DNA of 64,000 nucleotides. It comes from Bacterioplanoides sp. SCSIO 12839 (GTDB lineage: Bacteria; Pseudomonadota; Gammaproteobacteria; Pseudomonadales; Oceanobacteraceae). Location of the stretch: NCBI RefSeq assembly GCF_024397975.1, contig NZ_CP073745.1, positions 1,824,501 to 1,888,500 on the forward strand, read 5' to 3'. Of the stretch, positions 19,759-29,129 are shown piece by piece; position 1 is the first letter of the stretch; each line of letters starts with the position of its first letter. Both the position numbers and the translations under genes were made by a program. Under the pieces are notes generated by a model, which saw nothing but the letters and a program-made list of their open reading frames with translations, made no database searches and was not told where the DNA came from.

Positions 19759-20958
19759 TTAGCTCTGGCAAAACGGTAGCATTTCTTCCACTGCTTCCAG
19801 TGCGTCGTCGAGCGCATCCTGAGTGGTGTGGAAGTGAGGTGAGAAGCGAACGCCTCCGCCGCGATTAGCGCAAATCACTCCGGTTTTCATCAAGGCCTGA
19901 TACAGCTTCTGGCTGTCGGCTCCCCAAAAGTGGAAGGTCAGAATGCCACTGGGACGCTCGTCCAGCAGTGGGTTAACAAAATTGGCTTCCAGTTCAGCCA
20001 GGCCTTGTTTCAGATATTGAACACGTTCACTAATGGCGTATTCCACTTGGGGTAAGCCAGCTTTTAATAACAAGCCCGTGCTGGCTTCCAGCGCGTAGCT
20101 GGCCAGCAGGTTGGGGCTACCACATTCAAAACGACGGGCGTCGCTGGCTAATTGCCACTCTCGGGCATTGTAGTTGCCCATGTCTTCAACCATATGCCAG
20201 CCGAATTCACGCACTTGTAGTTGGTCCATAATCTCTGCACGCACATAAAAGAGCCCCAGGCCTTCTGGACCCAGCATCCATTTATGGCCGTCGGCCATGG
20301 CAAAATCACACAAATTCTCCTGCACCGAAAAAGCTTGTGCGCCAACCGCTTGAATGGCATCAATACAAAACAGCACGCCGTTATCACGACAGGCCTGACC
20401 AATGCGATTGATATCCAGGCGTAAGCCACTGGCGTATTGCACTGCACTGATGGACACCAGCTTGGGCTTTTGCGCAATGGCCGCCAATAACTCGGCCTCT
20501 GGGTCTGAGTAGGGCAGTGCCACTTCAACTACCTTTACGCCCTGGTTTTGTAACGATTCCCAGACGATGCGGTTGCTGGGAAATTCCTGATCAGAAATCA
20601 CTACCACATCACCGGCTTGCCACTCCAGGCCATAAGCAACAAAGGAAAGGGCTTCAGAGGTGTTTTTGACCAATGCCACGCTGCCTTTGGGCGCATCGAT
20701 TAATTGTTCAAGATTACGCTTCAGTGACTTCTCAACCTGCATCCATTCGGGGTAATGAGATGCGCCCATGGCAACGTTCTCAGCGGCAAAATTAGCCACT
20801 GCTTTGCGGGCAGACTCTGGCCAGGGAGCAACCGCGGCATGATTCAGGTACATGCATTCGTCGTTAACCGGGAACTCCGCGCGCCAATCGAATTGGTTGC
20901 CGTTGGTTTCATTGTTTCCACTCCCGGTTTGATTGTTGTTAGCACTGGAATGCGTCAT
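19759..20958 (-). CDS. Class V aminotransferase (cysteine desulfurase/isopenicillin epimerase-like)
   Basis: A 399-residue PLP enzyme of fold type I. The start ATG at 20958 has AGGG seven bases upstream; the open frame extends to 21189 but would overlap the divergent protease gene. Family marks are MYLNHAAVAPWPESARKAV, SVALVKNTSEALSFVAYGLE, CIDAIQAVGA, the PLP lysine in FAMADGHKWMLGPEGLGLFY and the closing NRGGGVRFSPHFHTT. No catalytic cysteine loop typical of IscS/SufS was recognised, so a desulfurase role is doubtful. The first 20 residues are Asn/Ser/Gly-rich and probably disordered. Confidence 0.85.
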   Translation of the reverse strand: MTHSSANNNQTGSGNNETNGNQFDWRAEFPVNDECMYLNHAAVAPWPESARKAVANFAAENVAMGASHYPEWMQVEKSLKRNLEQLIDAPKGSVALVKNTSEALSFVAYGLEWQAGDVVVISDQEFPSNRIVWESLQNQGVKVVEVALPYSDPEAELLAAIAQKPKLVSISAVQYASGLRLDINRIGQACRDNGVLFCIDAIQAVGAQAFSVQENLCDFAMADGHKWMLGPEGLGLFYVRAEIMDQLQVREFGWHMVEDMGNYNAREWQLASDARRFECGSPNLLASYALEASTGLLLKAGLPQVEYAISERVQYLKQGLAELEANFVNPLLDERPSGILTFHFWGADSQKLYQALMKTGVICANRGGGVRFSPHFHTTQDALDDALEAVEEMLPFCQS

Positions 20959-21045
20959 TTCATGGCCCTTGATTGAGTCTTTATCGTTAATCGTTACCTT
21001 TCTGCTAAGATACCCGAAATTTAAGAAATAATTGATAGAGAAGTT

Positions 21046-23973
21046 ATGTCTGATCAAAACTGTTCTGGTACAAGTCATCCGGCCTTTCGTCTGATTGATT
21101 CGACGGTGGTTGAGTCTCTGAATCTGACCGTTCATCATTTTGAACATCAGAAGACCGGTGCAGTGCATTATCACCTCGAGTCTGATCATGATGAAAAGGC
21201 ATTTTTAGTAGCCTTGCGCACCATGCCACATGATTCAACCGGTGTAGCACATATTCTCGAACACACGGCCTTGTGCGGCAGCGAAAAATTCCCGGTACGC
21301 GATCCGTTTTTTATGATGACACGGCGCTCGCTGAACACCTTTATGAACGCCATGACCAGCTCTGACTGGACGGCTTATCCGTTTGCTTCACAAAACCTTA
21401 AAGACTTTAACAACCTGCTGGATGTGTATCTGGATGCGGTGTTTTTCTCGCGCTTAGATCCACTGGATTTTGCTCAGGAAGGTCATCGGGTTGAATTCAG
21501 CGAAGAAGGCAATAAAGCATCGCCGCTGGAATACAAAGGTGTTGTGTTTAACGAAATGAAAGGCGCGATGTCGTCACCGGTCAGCCAGTTGTGGCAGGGC
21601 ATTTCCAGCTATTTATTCCCAACCACCACCTATCACTACAACAGTGGTGGTGAGCCAGCAGATATTACCGATCTCAGTTATGACGAGTTGCTGGCGTTTT
21701 ATAAAACCCATTACCACCCATCTAATGCCATCTTTATGACCTTTGGTGATCTGGATGTGTCGGATCTGCAACAAAAGATCGATGGACAAGCGTTGTCTCG
21801 CTTTGAGCGCCAGGAAAAACAATGGCGTGTTGCCCCTGAGAAGCGCTATCCGGCACCCATTGCCGTCGAGCAGGCCTATGGGGTAGACGGCGATGACTTG
21901 TCTGCAAAAACCCACCATGTGATGGGTTGGTTGCTGGGCGATTCCACCGATCTGGATGCTCAGTTAGAGGCCAACCTGCTCAGTCAGATTTTATTGGATA
22001 ACAGTGCGTCACCCTTGCGCCGAGCGCTGGAGCAAACCGATTTGGGCGGCTCGCCTTCACCTTTGTGTGGTCTGGAAGATTCCAACCGTGAAATGAGCTT
22101 TATGTGTGGCATCGAGGGTAGCGAACCAGAGCAAGCACAAGCGCTGGAAACTCTGGTGCTCGATACGTTACAACAGGTTGCTGAACATGGTGTGGAGCGC
22201 TCAATGATTGATGCCGCCTTGCATCAGCTGGAGCTGCATCAGCGTGAAATTGGTGGTGACCATTATCCTTATGGATTACAGCTGATCTTTAACGCCATTC
22301 CGGCGGCAACCCACTACGGTGATCCGGTCAGCCTGCTGAATCTGGATCCGGCATTGGAGCGTCTGAAACAAAAAGCAGCTGCCGATAACTTTGTTCAGGA
22401 CGCAGTACAGCGTTTATTACTGAATAACCGCCACCGGGTTCGTTTTACTTTGAAGCCGGATGCCCAGTTAAACGAAGAGGCCCTGCGTCTTGAGCAACAA
22501 CGGCTGCAGGATCACTTGTTGTCACTGAATGAAGCCGATAAAGACAATATTGTTGAACAAACTCAGGCATTAAAAGAGCGTCAGGCGCAGCAGGATGATC
22601 CGGGTGTTTTACCTCAGGTGACATTGGATGATGTTAAGCCAGAATTAAGCCATGTTTCACCAACCGCTGAGCACTCAGCTAATGAACAGCTGCCGGTCAG
22701 TGAATATCAGACCGGTACCAATGGTATTTTGTATCAGCAATTATTGCTCGATTTGCCAACTTTAAGCCGAGAGCAATTAACCTGGTTGCCGTTTTTCAGT
22801 CATGCCTGGACCGAAGTGGGCGCAGGTAATAACGACTACCTGGCTCAGCAGCAAAAACAAACCGCGCTGGTGGGCAGTTTGTCGGCTTATGCTTCAATCA
22901 AAGGTCAGGTAGACGATTGCAACCAGTTGCAAAGCTACCTGGTGATGACAGGCAAAGCGCTGGCAAACAACGCCGATGCCTTTAGTGCTCTGAATCGTGA
23001 AACCTGGCAACAGGCACGCTTTGATGAAGACAAGCGTTTGCTGGATTTATTAACCCACGCGACGTCTCGTAAACAGCAAGGCATTACCGGCTCTGGTCAT
23101 GCATTAGCCATGTCGCTGGCAGCATCACCGATCAGTCTGGCAGCTAATGTTGCCAATGAATTGGGTGGCATGCCGCAGGCCTTGCGCCTGAAGCAGCGTT
23201 TGGAGCAGGCTCGGCAAAATCCGGCCTTGATCGGTGAGGCATTGGCAGGCTTGTATCAGCAATTATCCGATCCACAGCAAGCCTTGCTGGTGCACGATGA
23301 AAACCACGCTCCGGCACACTTGAGCAGTGTTGCAGATCAGTGGACGTCGGTATCGGCAAGTACCGCAGGTGCCTTTAAATGGCAAATGCCAGAGCAGGAA
23401 GCCGCGCGTTATTGGATGGTCGACTCGCAAGTGAATTTCTGTTCTCTGGCTCTGCCGACGGTCACTCTGGATCATGAAGATGCGGCACCGCTGGCCGTAT
23501 TAGGGGGCATTTTACGCAATGGCTTCTTGCATACTGCTATTCGTGAACAGGGTGGCGCTTACGGTGCCGGTGCTTCGCAAGATTCGGCGCTGGGTTGCTT
23601 TAAATTTTTCTCCTATCGCGACCCGCGGGTTGAAGGCACCTTTGCTGATTTCCGCCAGTCGATTGATTGGCTGTTGCAACAGCCTGCGAATGAAGATCTG
23701 GTTGAGCAGGCTGTGTTGGGGATTATTGGCAGTATGGATCGTCCTGGCTCGCCAGCGGGTGAAGCCAAGCAGGCATTTCATCTGGATAAAACCGGACGCA
23801 CCCGCATGATTCGTCAGCAATTCCGCGAGCGTATGCTGCGGGTTAATTGGGATGATGTGGTTCGGGTGACTGAGCAATATCTGAAAAATCAGACCGGCTA
23901 TTCGGCGGTTATTGCACCCAAAGGCACACAAGCGATTGCTGAAACACTGGGTTTGCAGACGGCTGAATTCTGA
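21046..23973 (+). CDS. Insulinase-family M16 metalloprotease (PreP-like, M16C)
   Basis: A 975-residue zinc peptidase composed of two M16 halves. The inverted zinc motif HxxEH is in GVAHILEHTALCGSEKFPV, followed by the M16C segments FMNAMTSSDWTAYPFASQN and VVFNEMKGAMSSP; the second half carries REQGGAYGAGASQDSALGCF and the DPR loop. Relatives degrade short unstructured peptides, for example mitochondrial presequences. No signal peptide is obvious, so a cytoplasmic peptide-clearing role is likely. It is divergent from the aminotransferase and ends at a clear terminator. Confidence 0.92.
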   Translation: MSDQNCSGTSHPAFRLIDSTVVESLNLTVHHFEHQKTGAVHYHLESDHDEKAFLVALRTMPHDSTGVAHILEHTALCGSEKFPVRDPFFMMTRRSLNTFMNAMTSSDWTAYPFASQNLKDFNNLLDVYLDAVFFSRLDPLDFAQEGHRVEFSEEGNKASPLEYKGVVFNEMKGAMSSPVSQLWQGISSYLFPTTTYHYNSGGEPADITDLSYDELLAFYKTHYHPSNAIFMTFGDLDVSDLQQKIDGQALSRFERQEKQWRVAPEKRYPAPIAVEQAYGVDGDDLSAKTHHVMGWLLGDSTDLDAQLEANLLSQILLDNSASPLRRALEQTDLGGSPSPLCGLEDSNREMSFMCGIEGSEPEQAQALETLVLDTLQQVAEHGVERSMIDAALHQLELHQREIGGDHYPYGLQLIFNAIPAATHYGDPVSLLNLDPALERLKQKAAADNFVQDAVQRLLLNNRHRVRFTLKPDAQLNEEALRLEQQRLQDHLLSLNEADKDNIVEQTQALKERQAQQDDPGVLPQVTLDDVKPELSHVSPTAEHSANEQLPVSEYQTGTNGILYQQLLLDLPTLSREQLTWLPFFSHAWTEVGAGNNDYLAQQQKQTALVGSLSAYASIKGQVDDCNQLQSYLVMTGKALANNADAFSALNRETWQQARFDEDKRLLDLLTHATSRKQQGITGSGHALAMSLAASPISLAANVANELGGMPQALRLKQRLEQARQNPALIGEALAGLYQQLSDPQQALLVHDENHAPAHLSSVADQWTSVSASTAGAFKWQMPEQEAARYWMVDSQVNFCSLALPTVTLDHEDAAPLAVLGGILRNGFLHTAIREQGGAYGAGASQDSALGCFKFFSYRDPRVEGTFADFRQSIDWLLQQPANEDLVEQAVLGIIGSMDRPGSPAGEAKQAFHLDKTGRTRMIRQQFRERMLRVNWDDVVRVTEQYLKNQTGYSAVIAPKGTQAIAETLGLQTAEF

Positions 23974-24029
23974 TCAGACTCATTTAGAAATCATAAATGA
24001 GAATTTATATCAATTGTATTTCAAATCAC

Positions 24030-24057
24030 GAGGCGGCATAATGCCGCCTCTGTTTTT
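24030..24057 (+). terminator. Rho-independent terminator after the M16 protease
   Basis: GAGGCGGC (24030-24037), loop ATAAT, and GCCGCCTC (24043-24050) followed by TGTTTTTT. It lies inside the upstream extension of the next reading frame, which argues that the DUF3450 gene starts after it. Confidence 0.9.
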
Positions 24058-24085
24058 TATGCTGATTTTATCGATGGAAACCGCT

Positions 24086-24868
24086 ATGCCAATGCAGGTT
24101 TTTAACCGCAAAACACTCTGTTTTGCCTCTTTTATTATCTCTTTGATGGCGCTGCCATCCTTTTCTGTTGCTGAAACCTTGTCTGCAAGTGAAAAAGCGA
24201 TTGCCAGTGCTGATGCTGCAGGTCGTGCCAGCCAGAAAAAAGTGGAAGGCCTGGATGATGAATCTCAGCGTCTGTTGAACGAATACCGCCAGCTCAAAGC
24301 GGAAACAGATCAGCTGCGGTTATACAACGAGCAAATGAGCCGCATTGTCGCCAATCAGGAACAAGAGCTGTCGTCACTTGATCGACAAATCAGTGAAATT
24401 GAACGCACAGAGCAGGGTGTGCTGCCATTGATGTTACGCATGCTGGATAACCTGGAAAGTTTTGTTGAACTGGATACACCGTTTTTGCCGAATGAGCGTG
24501 AATCCCGGGTTGCGCTATTAAAAGACATGATGTCGCGTGCGGACGTCACCACCTCGGAAAAATTTCGTCGCGTGTTGGAGGCTTATCAGGTCGAAGTGGA
24601 TTACGGTCGCAATATTGAAGCCTATCGTGGTCAGCTGAATAACGTCGCTTACGATTTCCTGCGTATTGGCCGCGTGGCCTTGTATCGTTTGAGCAATGAT
24701 GGCACAGAGGCGTGGATCTGGGATCGTAATACGCGTGATTGGAATACCCTGGATGCGGCTTATCAACAGGATTTGCGCAAAGCATTAAAAGTAGCGCAAC
24801 AAACGGCTGCGCCTGAGTTATTAACCCTGCCCATGCCGATTGTGCAATCCGGCGTAACGGCTCAATAA
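24086..24868 (+). CDS. DUF3450 periplasmic protein of the TonB2-type operon
   Basis: About 260 residues with a signal peptide (FNRKTLCFASFIISLMALPS, cleavage near FSVAE) and a long coiled coil (SEKAIASADAAGRAS through SSLDRQISEIERTEQG), followed by the DUF3450 core LMLRMLDNLESFVELDTPFL and the C-terminal RIGRVALYRLSNDGTEAWIW. Several ATGs exist; those before 24060 lie in the upstream terminator, so 24086 (or 24074 or 24092) is preferred. DUF3450 genes commonly head TtpC-ExbB2-ExbD2-TonB2 operons, as here. Its molecular role is not known. Confidence 0.85.
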   Translation: MPMQVFNRKTLCFASFIISLMALPSFSVAETLSASEKAIASADAAGRASQKKVEGLDDESQRLLNEYRQLKAETDQLRLYNEQMSRIVANQEQELSSLDRQISEIERTEQGVLPLMLRMLDNLESFVELDTPFLPNERESRVALLKDMMSRADVTTSEKFRRVLEAYQVEVDYGRNIEAYRGQLNNVAYDFLRIGRVALYRLSNDGTEAWIWDRNTRDWNTLDAAYQQDLRKALKVAQQTAAPELLTLPMPIVQSGVTAQ

Positions 24869-24877
24869 GGAAGACCA

Positions 24878-26239
24878 ATGAATACGGTAAAAAAATTAAT
24901 TGTGTCTTTTTCTTTGCTGTTGGTTGCCAGCGTTTCCCTGGCTGATTCTCAACAAGAAGAGTTAAACGCCTTACTGAATAATGCCAGTGCGTATCAGGCG
25001 GCAGAAAAGAAAATTAACGCAGCGCGTGAAGCGGCCTTCAAAAAAGATGTCGCCACACAAAAAGCCTTATTGGCAAAAGCACGTGCTGAACTGAAACAAC
25101 AACAAACCCGTGCTGAGCAATTAAAAAATACGTTTGATAACAACGAAATAAAATTAACCGATAAAGAAGAAGAACTGCGCTTACGCGTGGGTAATTTAGG
25201 CGAAATGTTTGGAGTGGTGCGCCAGGTCGCAACGGACTTGCAAACGGTATTATCGGATAGTTTAACCTCGGTGCAGGTTAGCGAGCGCAAAGCGGATCTG
25301 GAAAAACTGGCAGAAGCTAAAGAGTTACCAAACATCGCTGAGTTGGAAGATTTATGGTTCACCTTGCAGCAGGAAATGACGCTGAATGGACAAATTGTTT
25401 CGTTCGATGCCAGCGTGATCGATGCGCAAGGCCAAGCGACACAGCAAATCATTACTCGTGTTGGTGTATTTAATGCCATTAACGAATCAGGTTATCTGAC
25501 TTACGACAGTGAACTGCAACAGTTGGGTGTATTAGGTCGTCAGCCAGCGGTTGCTGGCTTTATTGAAGGTTATCTAAATAATACATCGGGTGTTGCACCG
25601 TTCGCGTTAGATCCAAGCCGGGGTGCATTGGTTAATCTGACTTTAGAAAATCCAGATTTAATCGAGCGCGTGAAGCAGGGCGGTGAAGTTGGCTTTATTA
25701 TTATTGCACTCGGCATTATTGGTTTATTGCTGGCTGTTTGGCGTTTGGCTGCACTTTTCAGTGTTTCTCAAAGTGTTAAAAAACAACAGCAACAGTTGGA
25801 TCAACCAGAGAATACTAATCCACTGGGCCGTGTGTTGATGGCTTATGGCGAGCTGCCGGATAATATTGAAGCAGAAGTGCTGGAAGCCAAAATGGATGAA
25901 GCGGTGTTGCGTGAATTGCCAGCACTAGAGCGCGGGCAATCGATTATTAAATTATTTGCCGGTATTGCTCCCCTGTTGGGCTTGCTGGGTACGGTAACCG
26001 GCATGATTGCAACGTTCCAGGCCATTACCAACTTTGGTACAGGTGACCCTAAGTTAATGGCATCGGGTATTTCTCAGGCATTAATCACAACCGTTCTGGG
26101 CTTGGTTGCCGCGATTCCATTATTGCTGGCGCACAATGGTGTTGCTTCTCAAAGTAAACGTTTGATTCAGCTGCTGGACGAACAGTCTGCCGGGCTGATG
26201 GCGCAACGCTTAGAAAAAGAAGCTAAAAAGGTCCAGTAA
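24878..26239 (+). CDS. ttpC: TtpC-like MotA/TolQ/ExbB proton channel family protein
   Basis: A 453-residue protein with a signal peptide (LIVSFSLLLVASVSLADS), a periplasmic coiled-coil domain (about residues 25-120), then a MotA/TolQ/ExbB membrane domain with a segment at GFIIIALGIIGLLLAVWRLA and the conserved helices IAPLLGLLGTVTGMIATFQA and SQALITTVLGLVAAIPLLLA. This is the layout of TtpC, the extra component of the Vibrio TonB2 system that uses proton motive force to power outer-membrane uptake. It is followed three bases later by a standard ExbB. Confidence 0.88.
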   Translation: MNTVKKLIVSFSLLLVASVSLADSQQEELNALLNNASAYQAAEKKINAAREAAFKKDVATQKALLAKARAELKQQQTRAEQLKNTFDNNEIKLTDKEEELRLRVGNLGEMFGVVRQVATDLQTVLSDSLTSVQVSERKADLEKLAEAKELPNIAELEDLWFTLQQEMTLNGQIVSFDASVIDAQGQATQQIITRVGVFNAINESGYLTYDSELQQLGVLGRQPAVAGFIEGYLNNTSGVAPFALDPSRGALVNLTLENPDLIERVKQGGEVGFIIIALGIIGLLLAVWRLAALFSVSQSVKKQQQQLDQPENTNPLGRVLMAYGELPDNIEAEVLEAKMDEAVLRELPALERGQSIIKLFAGIAPLLGLLGTVTGMIATFQAITNFGTGDPKLMASGISQALITTVLGLVAAIPLLLAHNGVASQSKRLIQLLDEQSAGLMAQRLEKEAKKVQ

Positions 26240-26242
26240 CGG

Positions 26243-26776
26243 ATGTTTGCAAGCAGCAATATAAATGGCCCGTTGCAATGGCTGTCCGATTTTATGGCCC
26301 AGGGCGGCCCGGTGCTGTATGGCATTCTGCTGCTGAGTGTTTTGCTGTGGGCGCTGATTCTTGAACGGCTTTGGTTTTTCTATATTGATATGCCAAAACA
26401 AAACAAGAAGCTTGCTGAAACCTGGCAGCAACGCCGTGATCACAACAGCTGGACGGCGCGTAAAATCCGCAGTGCGATGATCAGTCGCCAACATCAGTCA
26501 GCCAATGCTTTTCTATCGACAGTGGGCATGTTGATTGGTATTTGTCCCTTAATGGGATTACTTGGCACTGTGTGGGGAATGGTGAATGTTTTTGATGTGC
26601 TTGCGATCACCGGCACCGGTAACGCCCGTGCTATGGCACATGGTATTTCTCAGGCAACCATTCCGACCATGGCTGGTTTGGTAGTCGCGCTGACAGGGCT
26701 GTATTTTCGTACCCGCTTTAAACGTTTAAGTGAACGCGGCATTCATCAGCTGGCTGAACAGCTGCCAACAGATTAA
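26243..26776 (+). CDS. exbB: ExbB2-like biopolymer transport protein
   Basis: A 177-residue MotA/TolQ/ExbB protein, part of the inner-membrane proton channel that energises TonB. It has three membrane segments: VLYGILLLSVLLWALILERL, then the conserved pair GICPLMGLLGTVWGMVNVFD and HGISQATIPTMAGLVVALTG. Shorter than E. coli ExbB and similar to ExbB2 of TonB2 systems. It follows ttpC by three bases and precedes exbD by 21. Confidence 0.9.
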   Translation: MFASSNINGPLQWLSDFMAQGGPVLYGILLLSVLLWALILERLWFFYIDMPKQNKKLAETWQQRRDHNSWTARKIRSAMISRQHQSANAFLSTVGMLIGICPLMGLLGTVWGMVNVFDVLAITGTGNARAMAHGISQATIPTMAGLVVALTGLYFRTRFKRLSERGIHQLAEQLPTD

Positions 26777-26797
26777 CAGGGTTTTCAGGTTTAAATT

Positions 26798-27205
26798 ATG
26801 GCTCGACGTCATACTGACAATGATGCAGACGGAAACGATATCGATATTACACCGATGCTGGATATTGTTTTTATCATGCTGATCTTTTTTATCGTGACGA
26901 CTTCTTTTGTCAAAGAAAGTGGTGTGTCAGTTAATCGCCCAAGTGCGCAAACGGCCGAAGAGAAAAAGGGCAGTAATATTCTGGTGGCAATTCGCGCTAA
27001 TGGTGAGATCTGGATTGATCGTCGTGCCATTGATGTGCGTGCTGTACGCCCGAATATTGAACGCATGAAAGCCGAGAACCCGGAAGGTGCGGTGATTATT
27101 CAGGCGGATGAGTTTTCGCCAACGGGTTTATTAGTGAAAGTCATGGATCAGATTCGTCTGGCGGGCATACACGATATCTCGATTTCAGCCGAGGCGGTCG
27201 ATTAA
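26798..27205 (+). CDS. exbD: ExbD2-like biopolymer transport protein
   Basis: A 135-residue ExbD/TolR protein: cytoplasmic N-terminus, a single membrane helix DITPMLDIVFIMLIFFIVTT with the proton-carrying aspartate (LDIVF), and a periplasmic domain ending in LVKVMDQIRLAGIHDISISA. It works with ExbB to drive TonB. Its TAA stop shares one base with the tonB start codon (TAATG). Confidence 0.92.
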   Translation: MARRHTDNDADGNDIDITPMLDIVFIMLIFFIVTTSFVKESGVSVNRPSAQTAEEKKGSNILVAIRANGEIWIDRRAIDVRAVRPNIERMKAENPEGAVIIQADEFSPTGLLVKVMDQIRLAGIHDISISAEAVD

Positions 27206-27822
27206 TGCGGCTGCTATTTGCTTTTTTTGCTGCCGGTGGTGTAAGCCTGGCGTTGTTTTTTGCCATGTACAGCATGGTGTCGGGTACAGCTGACCTGAAA
27301 AAAGAACGCACTGAATCCACTTTTCTTGATTTTGTTCGTGCTAAGCAAGATACAAAAACACAGTTAAAAGAACGACGCAAAAAAGAACCGCCAAAACCAA
27401 AGAAACCACAACTGCCAAAAACGTCCGTCAATCAGCAGAATGTAAACATGCAGAAATTGCCGTTTACCATGCCCGATGTTCAGACCGATCTTGAGTTGAG
27501 TAATCAATCCTTCCTGGGGGACGCAGCCGTTGGTATGGGGTTTGGAGACAGTGATGTCATTCCGCTGGTTCGTCAGAATCCGGTTTACCCTGAAAAAGCC
27601 AAACGCCGAAAAATTGAAGGTTATGTGACAGCTCGCCTGCAGATTAATGCTGATGGTACCGTTGATGATGTCGAAATTATTGATGCTCAGCCGCGCGGTG
27701 TGTTCGAGCGTGAAGCGCGCCGTGCTTTGTTTAAATACAAATTTAAACCGCGTCTTCAGGATGGCCAGCCGGTGCCTCAGGTCGCAACTCAAACCCTCGA
27801 ATTTAAGTTGAGTGGTCGCTAA
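27205..27822 (+). CDS. tonB: TonB2-like energy transducer
   Basis: A 205-residue TonB: N-terminal membrane anchor (LLFAFFAAGGVSLALFFAMY), a short Lys/Pro-rich linker (KERRKKEPPKPKKPQLPK) and the C-terminal TonB domain beginning QNPVYPEKAKRRKIEGYVTA and ending FKPRLQDGQPVPQ... with the closing beta strand ATQTLEFKLSG. The linker is much shorter than in E. coli TonB, as in TonB2 proteins. It contacts TonB boxes of outer-membrane receptors; none is encoded in this window. Confidence 0.92.
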   Translation: MRLLFAFFAAGGVSLALFFAMYSMVSGTADLKKERTESTFLDFVRAKQDTKTQLKERRKKEPPKPKKPQLPKTSVNQQNVNMQKLPFTMPDVQTDLELSNQSFLGDAAVGMGFGDSDVIPLVRQNPVYPEKAKRRKIEGYVTARLQINADGTVDDVEIIDAQPRGVFEREARRALFKYKFKPRLQDGQPVPQVATQTLEFKLSGR

Positions 27823-27824
27823 GC

Positions 27825-29096
27825 ATGAAACAATTGTCGATTATTCTCTGCCTGTTTTTTGCCAGTCTGTTTTCCGTGTCGTTAAAGGCCGCGGATACTT
27901 CAATTTCTCCGGCGACCTATGAAGCATTGAATGATGTGCAGGAATACCTGCAGCAGGAAGATTACATCAATGCTCAGGAACTGTTGGATAAACTGCAAAG
28001 CCGCCTCAAACCATCTTTTGGCCTGGCACTGGTTCATCAGTTGTATGGTCAGCTTTACCTGGCTCAGGAAAATACACTGGCGGCGATTCAGCAGTTTGAG
28101 AATGCGTTAAAACTGGATGTATTTGCCGTTGGTCAGGAGTCCGCATTGGCGACCAATGTGGCGCAGTTGTATTTAAGCATTGAAAAAACCGATGACGCGA
28201 TTGCCGCATTAAGCTCGCGGATGCCAAAGCTGCTGGGCGATGAAAAAAAAGCACAACAAACACAAAAAAAACAAGATCAGGACAAGTCCCTGATTAAACC
28301 CATTACCTTCGCCACTCTGGGTATGGCCTATCATATTAAAGGTGATTACAACAATGTGATTACCTGGGTACCTGAAGCGCTCGCACGTGAAAAAAAGTCC
28401 GGTAATCAGCCTAAGGAAAACTGGTTGCAGATTCTGGCATTGGCGTATTACGAGCGTAAACAATACCAGAGTGCTGCGGATACTTTAAAACAGCTGATTG
28501 CGATCAAACCGGATAATGAAGATTATTGGGTGCAACGTGCTTCCATGTTTCAGTTATTGGAGCAGCCGGGAAATACCTTAAAAGTACTTGAAACCGCTTA
28601 TGCTGCAGACAAACTGACAAAAGATCAGAACCTGATGTTGTTAGTTCAGTTGCTGATTAATCAGGGCATACCGGAGCGGGGCGCTCGTATTCTGAAAGAG
28701 CAGCTGTTGGCACAGAATATCGAAATGACGGAGTCTAACTGGCGTTTATTGGCCTCTGCGTGGCAATTAAGTCGCCAGCGTCAGGACGCCATTGTTGCTT
28801 TATCGCAGGCTTCAGAAGCAATGAGCGATGGCTCGTTATTATTACGCGCGGCGCGTCTGGCTGTTCAGGATAATCGGCATGCCCAGGCTACTGTTTTGAT
28901 TCAGAAGGCATTGGATAAAGGCCTGGAAGATAACGATAGTGCGAATGCCTTGTTGTTGGCTGGCAGCAGTCATTTTGAATTACAGCACTACGCGGATGCC
29001 AGGCGTTACTTTCAGCGTGCATTAAAACAGCCAGATTCAGCCACCTCGGCAAAAACCTGGCTGGACTATATCGCTACAGTTGAAGAGTATTTGTAA
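27825..29096 (+). CDS. Tetratricopeptide repeat protein of the TonB2 operon
   Basis: A 423-residue exported protein with a signal peptide (LSIILCLFFASLFSVSLKAA) and several TPR-like helical pairs, for example DVQEYLQQEDYINAQELLDK, GQLYLAQENTLAAIQQFENA, AYYERKQYQSAADTLKQLIA and HFELQHYADARRYFQRALKQ. It begins two bases after tonB. A TPR protein closes many TtpC-TonB2 operons (for example in Vibrio), where it supports uptake. A scaffold role in the periplasm is inferred. Confidence 0.85.
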   Translation: MKQLSIILCLFFASLFSVSLKAADTSISPATYEALNDVQEYLQQEDYINAQELLDKLQSRLKPSFGLALVHQLYGQLYLAQENTLAAIQQFENALKLDVFAVGQESALATNVAQLYLSIEKTDDAIAALSSRMPKLLGDEKKAQQTQKKQDQDKSLIKPITFATLGMAYHIKGDYNNVITWVPEALAREKKSGNQPKENWLQILALAYYERKQYQSAADTLKQLIAIKPDNEDYWVQRASMFQLLEQPGNTLKVLETAYAADKLTKDQNLMLLVQLLINQGIPERGARILKEQLLAQNIEMTESNWRLLASAWQLSRQRQDAIVALSQASEAMSDGSLLLRAARLAVQDNRHAQATVLIQKALDKGLEDNDSANALLLAGSSHFELQHYADARRYFQRALKQPDSATSAKTWLDYIATVEEYL

Positions 29097-29129
29097 CGCA
29101 TGCTAAGCACATTTAATAGAATCGCTTAG

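Noticed and set aside
20959-21189. Longer aminotransferase start
   Set aside because: It would overlap the protease gene on the other strand and adds no family sequence; ATG 20958 has a ribosome site.
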